In this document: one piece after another, positions 52,627-63,803 of the stretch
Layout: each line of letters starts with the position of its first letter
How positions within the stretch are numbered: the first letter of the stretch is position 1
Assembly: GCA_963775085.1 (NCBI GenBank)
Contig: CAVZHO010000002.1
Location: 124,001 to 188,000, forward strand
Origin: JAAFIP01 sp963775085
GTDB lineage: Bacteria > Pseudomonadota > Gammaproteobacteria > Burkholderiales > Burkholderiaceae_C
Direction: 5' to 3'
Length of the DNA stretch: 64,000 nucleotides
Notes under the pieces: model-generated
Told to the model about the DNA's origin: nothing
What the model saw: only the letters and a program-made list of their open reading frames with translations
Databases searched by the model: none
Translations under genes and position numbers: made by a program

Positions 52627-53438
52627 TGGGGTCGTCTGTGAGTGGCACGTTAATCCATCCTACCGCCCTGGTAGACCCTAAAGCCCAGCTCGACAGCAGC
52701 GTCAGCGTCGGCCCCTACAGCGTGATTGGCCCGCATGTGCAGATCGGCGCGGGTACCACCGTGGGCCCGCATGCGGTGATTGAGGGCCACACCATGATCG
52801 GCAAAGACAACCGCATTTTCCAATTCACGTCCCTGGGTGCTATACCGCAAGACAAAAAATACGCAGGCGAGCCCTGCGAGCTGGTGATTGGTAACGGCAA
52901 CACCATCCGCGAGTTTTGCACCTTCAACATCGGCTCGCCCGGCGGTGGTGGCATCACCCGTGTGGGCGACCGCAACTGGCTGATGGCCTATGTGCATTTG
53001 GCGCATGACTGCATTGTTGGCAACGACACCATTTTTGCCAACAACACCCAGCTAGCGGGCCATGTGGTGGTGGATGATTTTGTTATTTTGGGCGGCTTTA
53101 CCGTGGTGCACCAGTTTGTGCGCATCGGCGCGCACAGCATGACGGCTATGTGCTCGCTGCTGTTTGCCGATTTGCCGCCCTTTGTGATGTGCCAGGGCCA
53201 GCCCGCTGCCGCCCGCAGCATGAACTACGAAGGCCTGCGCCGCCGCGGCTTTAGCGCCGAGCGCATCAGTGCAGTCAAGGCCATGCACAAGGCCTTGTAC
53301 CGGGATGATTTGCCCTTGGAGGCGGCGGTAGCCAAAATCCAAGAACTGGCCACTAGCCAGCCCGAGGCATTGCCCGATGTGCAAATGATGAACGGCTTTT
53401 TGTCCAAGGTGTCGGCGCAGCGCGGCATTGTGCGCTAG
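52626..53438 (+). CDS. lpxA: UDP-N-acetylglucosamine O-acyltransferase
   Basis: LpxA carries out the first step of lipid A synthesis. Hexapeptide repeats begin IHPTALVDPKAQLDSSVSVGP; the family segments FQFTSLGAIPQDKKY and MAYVHLAHDCIVGN, with the catalytic His, follow. It has 270 residues. The ATG at 52626 overlaps the fabZ TGA; a GTG at 52638 is an alternative start closer to the usual length. Confidence 0.96.
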   Translation: MGSSVSGTLIHPTALVDPKAQLDSSVSVGPYSVIGPHVQIGAGTTVGPHAVIEGHTMIGKDNRIFQFTSLGAIPQDKKYAGEPCELVIGNGNTIREFCTFNIGSPGGGGITRVGDRNWLMAYVHLAHDCIVGNDTIFANNTQLAGHVVVDDFVILGGFTVVHQFVRIGAHSMTAMCSLLFADLPPFVMCQGQPAAARSMNYEGLRRRGFSAERISAVKAMHKALYRDDLPLEAAVAKIQELATSQPEALPDVQMMNGFLSKVSAQRGIVR

Positions 53439-53492
53439 GCGTTGGATGGCACGCCCGATTGACTGCTCCCCATTGACCTCCAGCCGCTGACC

Positions 53493-54638
53493 ATGACTGC
53501 AACAGCTCTGCGCGTCGCCATGGTCGCCGGCGAGGCATCAGGTGATTTGCTCGGCAGCCTGTTGATGGAAGGCCTGCAGCACCGTTGGCCTGACGTAAAG
53601 GCCTACGGTATTGGCGGCCCGCAGTTGCAACGCAAAGGTTTTCAGCCCTGGTGGCCCAGCAGCAAACTGGCAGTGCGCGGCTATGTCGAGGTGCTGCGCC
53701 ATTACCGCGAGATTGTCCGTATCCGCAAGCAGCTTTTAGAACGTCTATTGCAAGACCCGCCCGATGTTTTTATCGGCATTGATGCACCCGATTTCAACCT
53801 GGAACTGGAAACCCAGCTCAAAGCGCGTGGCGTAAAAACCGTGCATTTTGTCAGCCCCAGCATCTGGGCCTGGCGGCCCGAGCGCATAGAAAAAATACGT
53901 GCAGCAGTCGACCATGTGCTGTGCATCTTTCCGTTTGAAAAACCGCTGTACGACACAGCGGGCATCCCGGCCACCTATGTGGGTCACCCCTTGGCCAGCG
54001 TGGTCCCCATGCAGATCGACCGCGCCGCCGCCCGCCTGGCACTGGGTTTGAAGCCCAACGACACCGTGGTAGCCGTGCTGCCGGGCAGCCGTGCCTCTGA
54101 GGTGCAGTACCTTGGGGGAGTGTTCTTTCAGGCTGTAGCCCATATAAAACGAGCGCAAGCAGCTATTCAATTTATAGTGCCTTGCGCACCAGGTTTGATC
54201 AACGCCATCCGCACACATGCGCAGCAGGCAGGTGTGCTGGATGCGGTGCAGCTGCTGGAAGGCCGGTCGCACACCGCGCTGGCCGCCTGCGATGTAACGC
54301 TGATCGCCAGCGGCACCGCCACGCTAGAGGCCGCGCTGTTCAAACGCCCGATGGTCATCGCCTACAACATGCATTGGTTTAGCTGGCAAATGATGCGGCG
54401 CAAAAAGCTCCAGCCCTGGGTGGGCTTGCCCAATATTTTGTGCCAGGACTTCGTCGTGCCCGAGTATTTGCAAGATGCCGCCACGCCGCAGGCACTGTCC
54501 CAGGCAGTTTTGGACTGGTTGGCACAACCTGAGAAAATACGCGCTTTAGAACAACGCTTTACCGCACTGCACACCGAGCTGCAGCGCAACACCACCCAGC
54601 TTGCCAGCCATGCCATCGCCCAAGTCATCTCCGCGTAA
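53493..54638 (+). CDS. lpxB: Lipid-A-disaccharide synthase
   Basis: LpxB joins UDP-diacylglucosamine and lipid X. Family segments are MVAGEASGDLLGSLLM, FIGIDAPDFNLELE, PSIWAWRPERIEKI, LPGSRASEVQYL and ASGTATLEAALFKRPMVIAY. It has 381 residues. The codons for AHIKRAQAAIQFIV match a subfamily II repeat, but the protein is not longer there than E. coli LpxB as I recall it. The 3' end overlaps rnhB by 29 bases. Confidence 0.96.
   Translation: MTATALRVAMVAGEASGDLLGSLLMEGLQHRWPDVKAYGIGGPQLQRKGFQPWWPSSKLAVRGYVEVLRHYREIVRIRKQLLERLLQDPPDVFIGIDAPDFNLELETQLKARGVKTVHFVSPSIWAWRPERIEKIRAAVDHVLCIFPFEKPLYDTAGIPATYVGHPLASVVPMQIDRAAARLALGLKPNDTVVAVLPGSRASEVQYLGGVFFQAVAHIKRAQAAIQFIVPCAPGLINAIRTHAQQAGVLDAVQLLEGRSHTALAACDVTLIASGTATLEAALFKRPMVIAYNMHWFSWQMMRRKKLQPWVGLPNILCQDFVVPEYLQDAATPQALSQAVLDWLAQPEKIRALEQRFTALHTELQRNTTQLASHAIAQVISA
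54132..54177 (-). repeat. Dispersed repeat, subfamily II, inside lpxB (antisense to the gene)
   Basis: On the minus strand ATTGAATAGCTGCTTGCGC is followed by TATATGGGCTACAGCC. The same order of blocks occurs at 55511, 57278 and 58192. The translated peptide aligns without gaps with that of the methyltransferase copy. Confidence 0.75.
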
Positions 54639-55338
54639 ACCGCGTCAGGCATTCGATCTGCTGCCTGTGCCAAAGGCCGCTAGCCGTAGCCGAAAGAGCG
54701 CCAAACGGCCCAAAGCACCCGCCGTACAGCAGGCAGCCTTGGTGTGGGACACGCCGGGCTTGATCGCGGGCGTGGACGAGGCGGGCCGTGGCCCCTTAGC
54801 GGGCAGCGTCGTCGCAGCGGCTGTGATACTGGACGAACTTAACCCCATCCAAGGCCTGGCCGATTCCAAAAAACTCACCGCCATCAAACGCGCCAAGCTC
54901 TACGACGAAATCCGCGCCAAAGCCCTGTGCGTAGGCGTGGGCGAGGCCAGCGTGCAAGAGATCGACACGCTCAACATCCTGCAAGCCACCATGCTGGCCA
55001 TGCAGCGCGCAGTGGCCAACCTGCGCCTCAAACCCAGCCTGGTGCTGGTGGACGGCAACCGCATCCCCAAACTGGCCGTACTGGCCGAGGCCATAGTGCA
55101 GGGCGATGCCAAGGTGCAAGCCATCTCGGCCGCGTCCATCATCGCCAAAGTCACCCGTGACAGGCAGTGCGAGGCCATGCACGCCCAGTACCCGCAATAC
55201 GGCTTTGATGGGCACAAAGGCTATGGCACCGCAGTGCACATGGCGGCGCTCAAAGCCCACGGCGCTACGCCCCTGCACCGCAGGAGTTTTGCACCCGTGC
55301 GCCAGGCGCTAGAAGCCGCCCAAGGTGCGGCGGCATGA
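54610..55338 (+). CDS. rnhB: Ribonuclease HII
   Basis: RNase HII cuts the RNA strand of hybrids and single ribonucleotides in DNA. Catalytic residues lie in LIAGVDEAGRGPLAGSVVAAAV (Asp, Glu) and LVLVDGNRIP, with SIIAKVTRDRQCEAM and YGFDGHKGYGTAVHMAAL. It has 242 residues, with a basic Pro/Lys-rich N-terminal extension of about 40. It overlaps lpxB at its start and the methyltransferase at its end. Confidence 0.95.
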   Translation: MPSPKSSPRKPRQAFDLLPVPKAASRSRKSAKRPKAPAVQQAALVWDTPGLIAGVDEAGRGPLAGSVVAAAVILDELNPIQGLADSKKLTAIKRAKLYDEIRAKALCVGVGEASVQEIDTLNILQATMLAMQRAVANLRLKPSLVLVDGNRIPKLAVLAEAIVQGDAKVQAISAASIIAKVTRDRQCEAMHAQYPQYGFDGHKGYGTAVHMAALKAHGATPLHRRSFAPVRQALEAAQGAAA

Positions 55339-56150
55339 CTGACACCGTCCACATCAGTTCGCGCGATAACCCGCTGCTGAAAGAGCTGCGCAAGCTGGCG
55401 CAAGACGGCGCGGCCTATCGCAAAACGGGCCGGGTATGGATAGAAGGTGAGCACCTGTGCAGCGCCTACTTGCAGCGCGGTGGCGTGCCCGCTATAGCCG
55501 TAGTTTTAGAGTCAAAACAGGCACTAGCCCATTCAAATAGTGCGCAAGCAGCTCCTAAATTAGTAGTAGTTGCCGATACCTTGATGGCAGAAATCAGCCC
55601 GCTCGACTCGCTGGCAGGCATAGGTTTTGTCTGCGATTTGCCTGACAACACCGCGTTAGACCCCAGTGCCAGCACCGTCGTGCTAGACCGCCTGCAAGAC
55701 CCCGGCAACGTAGGCAGCATCTTGCGCAGCGCAGCGGCCTTCGGCTTCAAGCAAGTGGTCGCCCTTAAAGGCAGCACCGCACTGTGGTCGCCCAAAGTGC
55801 TGCGCGCAGGCATGGGCGCACACTTCGGGCTGCGCCTCATCGAGGGCGCATCGGTAGAAGACATCGCCAGTTTGCAACACCCCCTGGCGGTCACCAGCAG
55901 CCATCATGGCCAGTTTTTACATCAACTGCTATTGAATCAAGAGCTGCCCACGAACGTCAACTGGGCTCTAGGGCACGAAGGGCAGGGTATCTGCGCCGAG
56001 TTGCAGGCGCTGGCCAAGCTGCATGTGCGCATTGCCCAGCCGGGTGGGGAAGAATCGCTCAACGTGGCTGCAGCGGCGGCGATTTGTTTGCATGCTAGCG
56101 GTAGCGTGCAAATTGATGCGGCGATCAGTCCTAGGGTGAACGTTGCGTAA
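55335..56150 (+). CDS. TrmH/SpoU-family RNA 2'-O-methyltransferase
   Basis: This is a SPOUT methyltransferase of 271 residues, acting on rRNA or tRNA ribose. The knotted domain shows in VVLDRLQDPGNVGSILRSAAAFGF, ALGHEGQGI and RIAQPGGEESLNVAAAAAI. An N-terminal substrate-binding domain precedes it. Within that domain, ALAHSNSAQAAPKLVVV is encoded by a repeat copy. ATGA overlap with rnhB indicates coupling. The exact target nucleotide cannot be told. Confidence 0.92.
   Translation: MTDTVHISSRDNPLLKELRKLAQDGAAYRKTGRVWIEGEHLCSAYLQRGGVPAIAVVLESKQALAHSNSAQAAPKLVVVADTLMAEISPLDSLAGIGFVCDLPDNTALDPSASTVVLDRLQDPGNVGSILRSAAAFGFKQVVALKGSTALWSPKVLRAGMGAHFGLRLIEGASVEDIASLQHPLAVTSSHHGQFLHQLLLNQELPTNVNWALGHEGQGICAELQALAKLHVRIAQPGGEESLNVAAAAAICLHASGSVQIDAAISPRVNVA
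55511..55566 (-). repeat. Dispersed repeat, subfamily II, inside the SpoU methyltransferase gene
   Basis: On the minus strand ATTTAGGAGCTGCTTGCGC is followed by ATTTGAATGGGCTAGTGCC and TGTTTTGAC. It is antisense to the gene; its translation AHSNSAQAAPKL matches AHIKRAQAAIQF of LpxB. Confidence 0.8.
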
Positions 56151-56188
56151 GCAGACTAATCGCGCATGGAGCAGAGAAATTTACTATG

Positions 56189-56241
56189 AAAATAATAGCT
56201 GCTTACGTCTTATTGGCAGGGGCTTTCATAGGTTTATTTCC
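56189..56241 (+). repeat. Dispersed repeat, subfamily I, before the HlyD remnant
   Basis: ATAATAGCTGCTTACGTC, GGCAGGGGCTTTCATAGG and TTTATTTCC fit the family. It provides an ATG and the hydrophobic frame MKIIAAYVLLAGAFIGLF, the same frame as in the livK signal peptide, and is open into the remnant downstream. Confidence 0.8.
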
Positions 56242-56245
56242 TCAA

Positions 56246-56836
56246 GCTGGTGTTACGCGCAATTTAAGGGATCAGCAGCGCCCCAGCCTGGCCAAAACCA
56301 CCTACCGCGAAGGCCTGATGGAACTCAAGGCCCCCCAAGCCGGCACCGTCAAAGACATCGCCACCACCACCGAAGGCGCAGTAGTGCAGCCCGGCAGCGT
56401 CATCCTTACCCTGCTGCCCCTGGGCGAGCCCCTGTTTGCCGACGTCGCCATTAAAAACGAAGACATCGGCTTCATCCAGGTGGGCCAAACCGCCCAGGTC
56501 AAGCTGGCCGCCTACCCCTTCCAAAAATACGGCCTGCTCACCGGCAAGGTGGTGCATGTGAGCGCCGATGCCACCGAGGTGAACGGCCAAGGCGGCAACG
56601 GCAACGCAGGTGGCGGTAGCCCCAGCAGCGCCGCCAACCCCGCCAGCCAGGTCGCCACCTAAAAAGCCCGCATTGCACTGGGCGAACAGCACCTCATCAG
56701 CCCCACCGGGCAAAAGCTGCAAGCCGGCGCAGGCATGCAGGTAGCCGTAGAAATCCACCAAGGCAGGCGCACCGTGCTGGAATACCTGCTAAGCCCGGTA
56801 GCCAAGGCGGTGCAAGAGGCGGGGAGGGAAAAATGA
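56246..56836 (+). pseudogene. Remnant of a type I secretion membrane-fusion (HlyD-family) protein
   Basis: The C-terminal part of an HlyD adaptor is recognisable: LMELKAPQAGTVKDIATTTEGAVVQPGSVILTLLPLGEPLFADVAIKNED (given in part), GFIQVGQTAQVKLAAYPFQKYG. A TAA at 56660 interrupts the frame, which then continues in phase as KARIALGEQHLISPTGQKLQAG...GMQVAVEIHQG to a final TGA at 56834-56836. The N-terminal half is missing and replaced by a repeat copy. No ABC exporter or TolC gene lies nearby, so the secretion system is defunct here. Confidence 0.8.
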
Positions 56837-56842
56837 TGCACT

Positions 56843-56894
56843 AACAAAGTAATAGCTGCTTACGCCCTGGCGACAGGGACTACCGCCATAAAAC
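56843..56894 (+). repeat. Dispersed repeat, subfamily I, between two gene remnants
   Basis: AAAGTAATAGCTGCTTACGCC and GCGACAGGGACTACCGCC (blocks) match the consensus closely. It lies directly after the HlyD remnant and before the lipase remnant. Confidence 0.85.
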
Positions 56895-57042
56895 ACTGTC
56901 TAATTCCTCTTCCCGCATGCGTTACCGCTCTCCAGTAGCTCGCATGCCAGACCACCCGGTAATCACATGGCCCCACGGCCCAGCGCGTCGCTTTCTGCGC
57001 ATTACCTATGGCACATGCCGCAGTACTGCGTGTCAGCCTCAA

Positions 57043-57270
57043 GTCGCTAAGAACTGGGTAGACGGTTTAAACATCCCTGCAACCCAGCGCCTAGGGGTCA
57101 CGGGCTACAGCCTTGGCGGCCACTTGGCAGCAGCGTTCCATCTGCTGCACATTGAAGGTGACCCGAATGGCCAGATCAGCCGCACCTACGCCTTCAATGC
57201 GGCAGGCGTGGGCGATGTTGTAGCGCCGCCCACAGCGTTGCGATATCGACAAAACTCCAAAATGCACTCC
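57043..57270 (+). pseudogene. Remnant of a lipase-like alpha/beta hydrolase
   Basis: NWVDGLNIPATQRLGVTGYSLGGHLAAAFHLLHIEG carries a GYSLGGH nucleophile elbow, and RTYAFNAAGVGDVV follows as in lipase class 3 proteins. There is no start or proper end, and upstream frames have stops. Lipase domains of this kind occur in large type I-secreted proteins, which would fit the HlyD remnant next to it. Confidence 0.65.
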
Positions 57271-57277
57271 ACATGCA

Positions 57278-57345
57278 ACTATAAAAAACGTAGCTGCTCC
57301 CGCGATTATTTACAGTTGGGCTATAGCCCTATGAGTGCCTTATTT
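57278..57345 (+). repeat. Dispersed repeat, subfamily II, before vapC
   Basis: AAAACGTAGCTGCTCCCGCG is followed by CAGTTGGGCTATAGCCC. The palindrome GGGCTATAGCCC could form a small hairpin. The right end lies at the 3' end of the toxin gene. Confidence 0.7.
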
Positions 57346-57747
57346 CCCAGCAATCGGCTCAGGTCGAATCAAAAACTCTTCTAACCGCAACCCATCCACA
57401 GCCGCAAAGTGCTTGGTGTTGGCAGTCAGTACAGTCAGGCTATGCTCCAAGGCCGTTGCCGCAATCAAGGCATCTCCCATGCCCAGGCCATGGCTCAAGG
57501 TCAGCGCTTCTAGTAGGTCACCAGTACGCACAGTAATGGCAGGTGTGATGGGCAAAAGCTGCGCTTGGCGCTGGGCCAGCATCTTCTTGAAGGCCAGCAA
57601 CTCCACTTTATTGCGCATGCCTTGCAGAATTTCAAAATAACTCACGCTAGACATCACCAAAGCAGGCAATTGGTCTAGTCGCTCGGTGGCTTGGGCGTAG
57701 CCCCGCAGATGCCAGATCAGTACATCGGTATCGACCAATAGGCTCAT
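57340..57747 (-). CDS. vapC: PIN-domain toxin (VapC family)
   Basis: VapC toxins are Mg-dependent RNases. Acidic residues of the PIN active site are in SLLVDTDVLIWHL, SYFEILQGMRN and GMGDALIAATAL. It has 135 residues. The ATG overlaps the stop of the antitoxin gene (ATGA), the usual antitoxin-first order. The RNA target is unknown. Confidence 0.9.
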   Translation of the reverse strand: MSLLVDTDVLIWHLRGYAQATERLDQLPALVMSSVSYFEILQGMRNKVELLAFKKMLAQRQAQLLPITPAITVRTGDLLEALTLSHGLGMGDALIAATALEHSLTVLTANTKHFAAVDGLRLEEFLIRPEPIAGK

Positions 57748-57998
57748 GGCAGGCTACGCGCGCCATCACGGCCGTAGCGCGGCTCGCGCAGCTTGCGCAC
57801 ATAGGCCTGCACATCGCCCATGTCTTCCCGGTCACGCCAGATGCCAAAAGCGGGGTCACTGCCCTCTAAGGGCATTGGCTGCCCATCTTCTTCTTCAATA
57901 CGCACCCGCACTTGGGCTGAAGCCGCCAGCTGCAGCTTGTCACGCCAGGCGCGTGGCAGGTCTGCCAGAGGCACATGTTCAATCACAACAGCATTCAT
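57744..57998 (-). CDS. vapB: Antitoxin of the VapBC-type pair
   Basis: This small acidic protein of 84 residues (MNAVVIEHVPLADLPRAWRD ... DPAFGIWRDREDMGDVQAYVRKLR) is of the kind found directly before PIN toxins. AAGGAG stands nine bases before the ATG at 57998. It should neutralise the toxin and repress the operon. The DNA-binding fold is not obvious by eye. Confidence 0.8.
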   Translation of the reverse strand: MNAVVIEHVPLADLPRAWRDKLQLAASAQVRVRIEEEDGQPMPLEGSDPAFGIWRDREDMGDVQAYVRKLREPRYGRDGARSLP

Positions 57999-58191
57999 GG
58001 CATTGGGCTCCTTGACTGTATAAAAGATTGATTCTAGAGGAATCCGCTTGTATGCCCTGAACCCCCCCCCGCCCAGCCACAGCCAGCACCAGTGCAGCCG
58101 AGCATGAGAGTCAAGTCTCTCATTTCCCATTTTTATGCAGCCAAACCTGTGTCAGACAGGGTGTTCCCACATCATGCTGGACATTGCAGAC

Positions 58192-58250
58192 GCTCGTTAT
58201 TTCGTAGCTTCTCACGCTACATTCTATTGGGCTACAGCCCGATGAATATC
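58192..58250 (+). repeat. Dispersed repeat, subfamily II, between the two toxin-antitoxin pairs
   Basis: TTTCGTAGCTTCTCACGC is followed by CTATTGGGCTACAGCCCG. GTAGC and GCTAC in the left block can pair. It occupies much of the gene-free stretch 57999-58308, in which I see nothing else. Confidence 0.65.
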
Positions 58251-58308
58251 CTAAAAATGGCTTCAAAATCGACAAATTTTCGGTTTGCAGTAAATTATCT
58301 GTCACTGC

Positions 58309-58617
58309 TCATGCAATGGCGGTTTGTTGGAAAACGCGAATCCTGGGAGCTAATGTGTCGCGCAGGGTGCGCGCCGCCAATCGCATGTCGTACTCGGTTT
58401 GCAGATTCATCCAAAAACGCGGCTCCATATTGAAAAACAAGCCCAGGCGCAAGGCTGTATCGGCAGTCACAGGGCGATTGCCATTGACCAATTCACTGAT
58501 CCGGCTCGGGGACACGTCAATGTCTGCCGCTAACTGGCGGGCGGTTATCCCCATCGGTTTCATAAAATCTTCCAGCAAGATTTCGCCAGGATGGATTTCG
58601 TCAAGCAATTTAACCAT
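58309..58617 (-). CDS. higA: HigA-family antitoxin
   Basis: This is an XRE-type helix-turn-helix antitoxin of 102 residues: LLDEIHPGEILLEDFMKPMGI, then ARQLAADIDVSPSRISELVNGNRPVTADTALRLGLFF. It follows the toxin gene by nine bases, the toxin-first order typical of HigBA. It would bind the toxin and the operon promoter upstream of 58905. Confidence 0.93.
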   Translation of the reverse strand: MVKLLDEIHPGEILLEDFMKPMGITARQLAADIDVSPSRISELVNGNRPVTADTALRLGLFFNMEPRFWMNLQTEYDMRLAARTLRDTLAPRIRVFQQTAIA

Positions 58618-58626
58618 GTCTAACTC

Positions 58627-58905
58627 CTAGTGGTAGTCCACAATTTCGACCTGTTGTACCCCATCGTCACGCCACACGAAACAGATTCGCCACTGGTCAT
58701 TGATGCGAATACTGTGCTGTCCACGGCGGTCGCCCTTCAACGCTTCGAGCTGGTTGCCAGGGGGAACTCTCAAGCTGGCCAACTCTGTAGCCGCATGCAG
58801 CTGCAAGAGTTTCCGCCGCGCTACACGCTCAATATTCCTGAACCTGGCTACGGCGCGGCTTTGAAAAAGCGCCCCGCTATCTGGGCACTTGAACGTTTGG
58901 ATCAT
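58627..58905 (-). CDS. higB: HigB-family toxin (RelE/ParE superfamily)
   Basis: This is a ribosome-dependent mRNA interferase of 92 residues. Family segments are LHAATELASLRVPPGNQLEALKGDR and GQHSIRINDQWRICFVWRDDG. HigB proteins cut mRNA on the ribosome. The start at 58905 gives MIQTFKCPDSG. It forms an operon with higA. Confidence 0.92.
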   Translation of the reverse strand: MIQTFKCPDSGALFQSRAVARFRNIERVARRKLLQLHAATELASLRVPPGNQLEALKGDRRGQHSIRINDQWRICFVWRDDGVQQVEIVDYH

Positions 58906-59061
58906 GTTGCTACTGTATTCTGTATGACGGAACCTGTCAAGCCGACATGCTTGCAGAGTGCAACTGGGGAGGTCAAAAAATTTCAGGCCGGTTGGGAGTA
59001 AAAATTTTCAACGCTATCCCAAGGCGCGCTATTTCAAACACTCTCAAACCTTGCACTGGGC

Positions 59062-59067
59062 TATAAT
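59062..59067 (+). promoter_or_regulatory. Probable -10 box for carA
   Basis: TATAAT in GGGCTATAATTAGAGGC lies about 140 bases before carA. I see no good -35 box at the usual distance. The region from here to 59203 has no gene and would form the carA leader. Confidence 0.5.
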
Positions 59068-59203
59068 TAGAGGCTTTCCCGCACCCACCCCACGCCTTAC
59101 GCATTCAAGCCAATCCTCCAAGCACAGCTTTACCGATTTACGCCCTTAAACAGCGTAGGTTTTGAAGCGCTAGGGCGTACCCGAAGAAAACGGAGAAAAC
59201 CCA

Positions 59204-60370
59204 GTGCTTTTGTCTTTGAAGTCAGCCCATCCCCCCGCGATCCTCGCTCTTGCTGACGGTACCGTATTCGTAGGCTCCTCCATCGGAGCAGCCGGCCACA
59301 CAGTTGGCGAAGTGGTGTTTAACACCTCGATGTCGGGTTATCAAGAAATCTTGACCGACCCCAGCTACTGCCAGCAAATCGTCACACTCACCTATCCACA
59401 TATCGGCAACTACGGCATTAGCCTGGAAGATGTCGAGTCGGGCAAAATTTTTGCCGCAGGCCTCATCATCAAAGATCTGCCTTTGGTGACCAGCAACTTT
59501 CGCAGCACTATGACGCTGGCGCAGTATTTGGTAGAAGAAAATACGGTTGCCATTGCCAACATCGACACCCGCCAGCTCACCCGCCATCTGCGTGTGCATG
59601 GCGCGCAAAACGGCGCGATTGTCGGTTTGAAGCAGGGCGAAGAAGTTACGCAAGCCGTGATTGACAAAGCGGTTGCTGCTGCCAAGGGTGCGCCGTCAAT
59701 GTCGGGCCTGGATCTGGCCAAAGTCGTTACGACAAGCAAGCTCTACAACTGGACGCAAACCGAGTGGAAACTCGTCGGTGGCTACGGCGAGCAAACTGCT
59801 CCCAAATTCCATGTCGTCGCCTACGACTTCGGTGTCAAGAAAAATATCCTGCGCATGCTCGCTGAACGCGGCTGCAAAGTCACCGTCGTACACGCGCAAA
59901 CCCCCGCCAAAGACGTGCTGGCCATGAAGCCCAATGGCGTTTTCCTGTCCAACGGCCCCGGCGACCCAGAGCCTTGCGACTACGCTATTGCCGCCACCCG
60001 CGAGATCATCGAAACGGGCGTACCGACCTTCGGCATCTGCCTGGGCCACCAAATCATGGCTCTGGCCAGCGGCGCGAAAACTTTCAAAATGAAGTTCGGC
60101 CACCACGGTGCCAACCACCCGGTGAAAGACCTGGACAGTGGCCGCGTCAGCATCACCAGCCAAAACCACGGTTTTGCGGTGGACGAAAAAACCTTGCCCG
60201 CCAACTTGCGCGCCACCCACATCAGCCTGTTCGACAACACTCTCCAAGGCCTGGCCCGTACCGACAAACCCGCCTTCTGCTTCCAGGGTCACCCTGAAGC
60301 TTCGCCCGGGCCGCACGACATTAGTTATCTGTTTGACCGCTTCATCGCTTTGATGGAAAAGGCAGCTTGA
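59204..60370 (+). CDS. carA: Carbamoyl-phosphate synthase small subunit
   Basis: CarA is the glutamine amidotransferase that supplies ammonia to CarB for pyrimidine and arginine synthesis. The N-terminal domain (ALADGTVFVGSSIGAAGHTVGEVVFNTSMSGYQEI) and class I amidotransferase motifs GICLGHQIMALASGA (nucleophile Cys), GHHGANHPV and CFQGHPEASPGPHD are clear. It has 388 residues. The start is GTG (GTG CTT TTG). An 11-bp hairpin covers its stop codon. Confidence 0.97.
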   Translation: MLLSLKSAHPPAILALADGTVFVGSSIGAAGHTVGEVVFNTSMSGYQEILTDPSYCQQIVTLTYPHIGNYGISLEDVESGKIFAAGLIIKDLPLVTSNFRSTMTLAQYLVEENTVAIANIDTRQLTRHLRVHGAQNGAIVGLKQGEEVTQAVIDKAVAAAKGAPSMSGLDLAKVVTTSKLYNWTQTEWKLVGGYGEQTAPKFHVVAYDFGVKKNILRMLAERGCKVTVVHAQTPAKDVLAMKPNGVFLSNGPGDPEPCDYAIAATREIIETGVPTFGICLGHQIMALASGAKTFKMKFGHHGANHPVKDLDSGRVSITSQNHGFAVDEKTLPANLRATHISLFDNTLQGLARTDKPAFCFQGHPEASPGPHDISYLFDRFIALMEKAA

Positions 60371-60391
60371 AGTCACAGTTTGTGACTTCAA
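60367..60391 (+). promoter_or_regulatory. Hairpin over the carA stop codon
   Basis: TTGAAGTCACA pairs perfectly with TGTGACTTCAA around a 3-base loop; the TGA stop is inside the left arm. It has no T-run, so it is not a standard terminator. A second small palindrome, ATCACC-TGT-GGTGAT followed by TTTT, lies at 60426-60440, 17 bases before carB. Either could tune the carA:carB ratio or stabilise the mRNA. Confidence 0.55.
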
Positions 60392-60456
60392 GATTGCAAT
60401 TTATTGATTTTTATGAATATATAAGATCACCTGTGGTGATTTTAAAGTGAGGCAAG

Positions 60457-63742
<3,286 letters not shown>

Positions 63743-63803
63743 CACTAGCGTTGGCAGGGTTTTCCTGCGCGCTGTGTCCGCTGACAGACCGTAAACTAAG
63801 AGC

